From: Aquabacterium sp.
Lineage (GTDB): Bacteria; Pseudomonadota; Gammaproteobacteria; Burkholderiales; Burkholderiaceae_C
Direction of reading: 5' to 3'
Length of the DNA: 64,000 nt
Assembly: GCF_016195855.1 (NCBI RefSeq)
Contig: NZ_JACPYU010000003.1
Span: forward strand, 62,001-126,000
Shown here: piece by piece, positions 63,521-64,000 of the stretch
Layout of the letters: each line of letters opens with the position of its first letter
Position numbering within the stretch: the stretch's first letter is position 1
The notes under the pieces: model-generated
Databases searched by the model: none
The model's input: only the letters and a program-made list of their open reading frames with translations
What the model was told of the DNA's origin: nothing
Translations under genes and position numbers: made by a program

Positions 63521-64000
63521 TCAGACTCCAGCCTCGGCGGCTTGATTTTGAGCCAGCACCGAGCCCAGATAGGCTTCCTTGACGCGGTCATTGGCACGCA
63601 CGGCCTCGGGTGTATCGAATGCGATGACCTCGCCATAGACCAGCACCGCAATGCGGTCGGCCAGGCCGAAGACCACGCCCATGTCGTGCTCCACCGTCAG
63701 CAGGGTCTTGCCTTCGGTCACCTCGCGGATAAGCTTGACGAAGTTGGACGTCTCGGACTTGCTCATGCCGGCCGTGGGCTCGTCCAGCAAGACCACATTG
63801 CCGCCACCGGCAATCGTCACCCCAACCTCCAGCGCGCGCTGCTCGGCATAGGTCAGTTGCGCGACGTTCACATCACGCTTGCGACGCAGGCGGATCATGT
63901 CCAGCACCTCTTCCGCCCGGGCATTGACATGCTCCATGCGCGAGAGGAAGCGCCAGAAGGTGTAGCGCTCCCCCATGGACCACAGCACCGCGCAACGGAT
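63521..64000 (-). CDS. livG: Branched-chain amino acid ABC transporter ATP-binding protein LivG (N-terminus beyond window)
   Basis: Only the last 159 residues are inside the window; the frame is open at base 64000. Visible are a LivG-type helical insert (ERYTFWRFLSRMEHVNARAEEVLDMIRL), a signature region LTYAEQRALEVGVTIAG, Walker B VVLLDEPTAGMSKSE, and H-loop LLTVEHDMGVVFGLADRIAVLVYGEVIAFDTPEAVRA. Walker A is outside. It precedes livF by 2 bases on the same strand, the usual livGF order. Confidence 0.93.
   Translation of the reverse strand: MRCAVLWSMGERYTFWRFLSRMEHVNARAEEVLDMIRLRRKRDVNVAQLTYAEQRALEVGVTIAGGGNVVLLDEPTAGMSKSETSNFVKLIREVTEGKTLLTVEHDMGVVFGLADRIAVLVYGEVIAFDTPEAVRANDRVKEAYLGSVLAQNQAAEAGV

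Overview
This 64 kb window is high-GC chromosomal DNA from a motile, respiring Gram-negative bacterium. Gene content and protein style point to a betaproteobacterium of the order Burkholderiales, close to the Comamonadaceae/Aquabacterium/Leptothrix group: Lol lipoprotein export, a complete flgAMN / flgBCDEFGHIJKL flagellar locus, an Entner-Doudoroff edd-eda pair, a CIO-type cytochrome bd oxidase and HrcA/NadK/RecN/RapZ housekeeping genes. The taxonomic call is inference from gene order and protein sequence; no rRNA gene is present. I see no phage, IS element, integron or CRISPR array. Almost all of the window reads as core genome.

Layout. 1-2.7 kb (minus strand): lolC, DUF2189, DUF2788 and lolD (cut by the window edge), packed like one operon. 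2.7-5.5 kb (plus): a COG4255-type protein and recJ. 5.5-17.8 kb: the flagellar rod/hook locus, with flgA-flgM-flgN leftward and flgBCDEFGHIJKL rightward, divided by a region with an FlhDC-box-like inverted repeat. A sigma-28-type promoter precedes flgM. flgK carries a single-base frameshift in a C6 run. 17.8-21.1 kb: a degenerate EAL-HDOD protein, a small membrane protein, an SrkA/YihE-type kinase and a FliL-like protein. 21.1-24.7 kb: a subtilisin-family protease with a Gly-rich/TM/Arg C-terminal tail, a SodC lipoprotein with a Met-rich insert and a DUF1345 protein. 24.7-28.7 kb: a DHA2-type MFS exporter and a PAS/PAS hybrid histidine kinase with two receiver domains.

29-32 kb: a GbsR/MarR regulator directly upstream of cydAB. 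32-37.5 kb: ppc, then edd-eda. 37.5-42.5 kb: a molybdopterin oxidoreductase, an HxlR regulator with a candidate operator between the two, and an M48 metallopeptidase. 42.8-48.8 kb: a chemoreceptor, YggL, a CAU-anticodon tRNA, a secreted protein, a LysR regulator, an exported metallo-beta-lactamase-fold enzyme and hrcA. 48.9-52.5 kb: nadK, recN, rapZ.

52.5-53.4 kb is the only long non-coding stretch. It holds two diverged, oppositely oriented copies of a ~220 bp hairpin-rich repeat bounded by terminal inverted repeats. One internal hairpin keeps its fold in both copies although its bases differ. 53.4-62.1 kb (all minus): an acyl-CoA degradation cluster with two SDRs, a CurA-like reductase, a PaaI thioesterase, a Dabb protein, an acyl-CoA dehydrogenase, an enoyl-CoA hydratase and a FadB/FadJ-type bifunctional enzyme, with palindromes upstream of the two leading genes. 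62.4-64 kb: a Cys-rich secreted protein and livF-livG of a branched-chain amino-acid ABC importer (livG cut by the window edge).

The most notable observations are the inverted structured repeat pair, the flgK frameshift, the candidate regulatory sites in the flagellar, HxlR, LysR, cyd and fatty-acid regions, the rhombosortase-like tail on the protease, and the palindromic element inside the flg operon between flgH and flgI.
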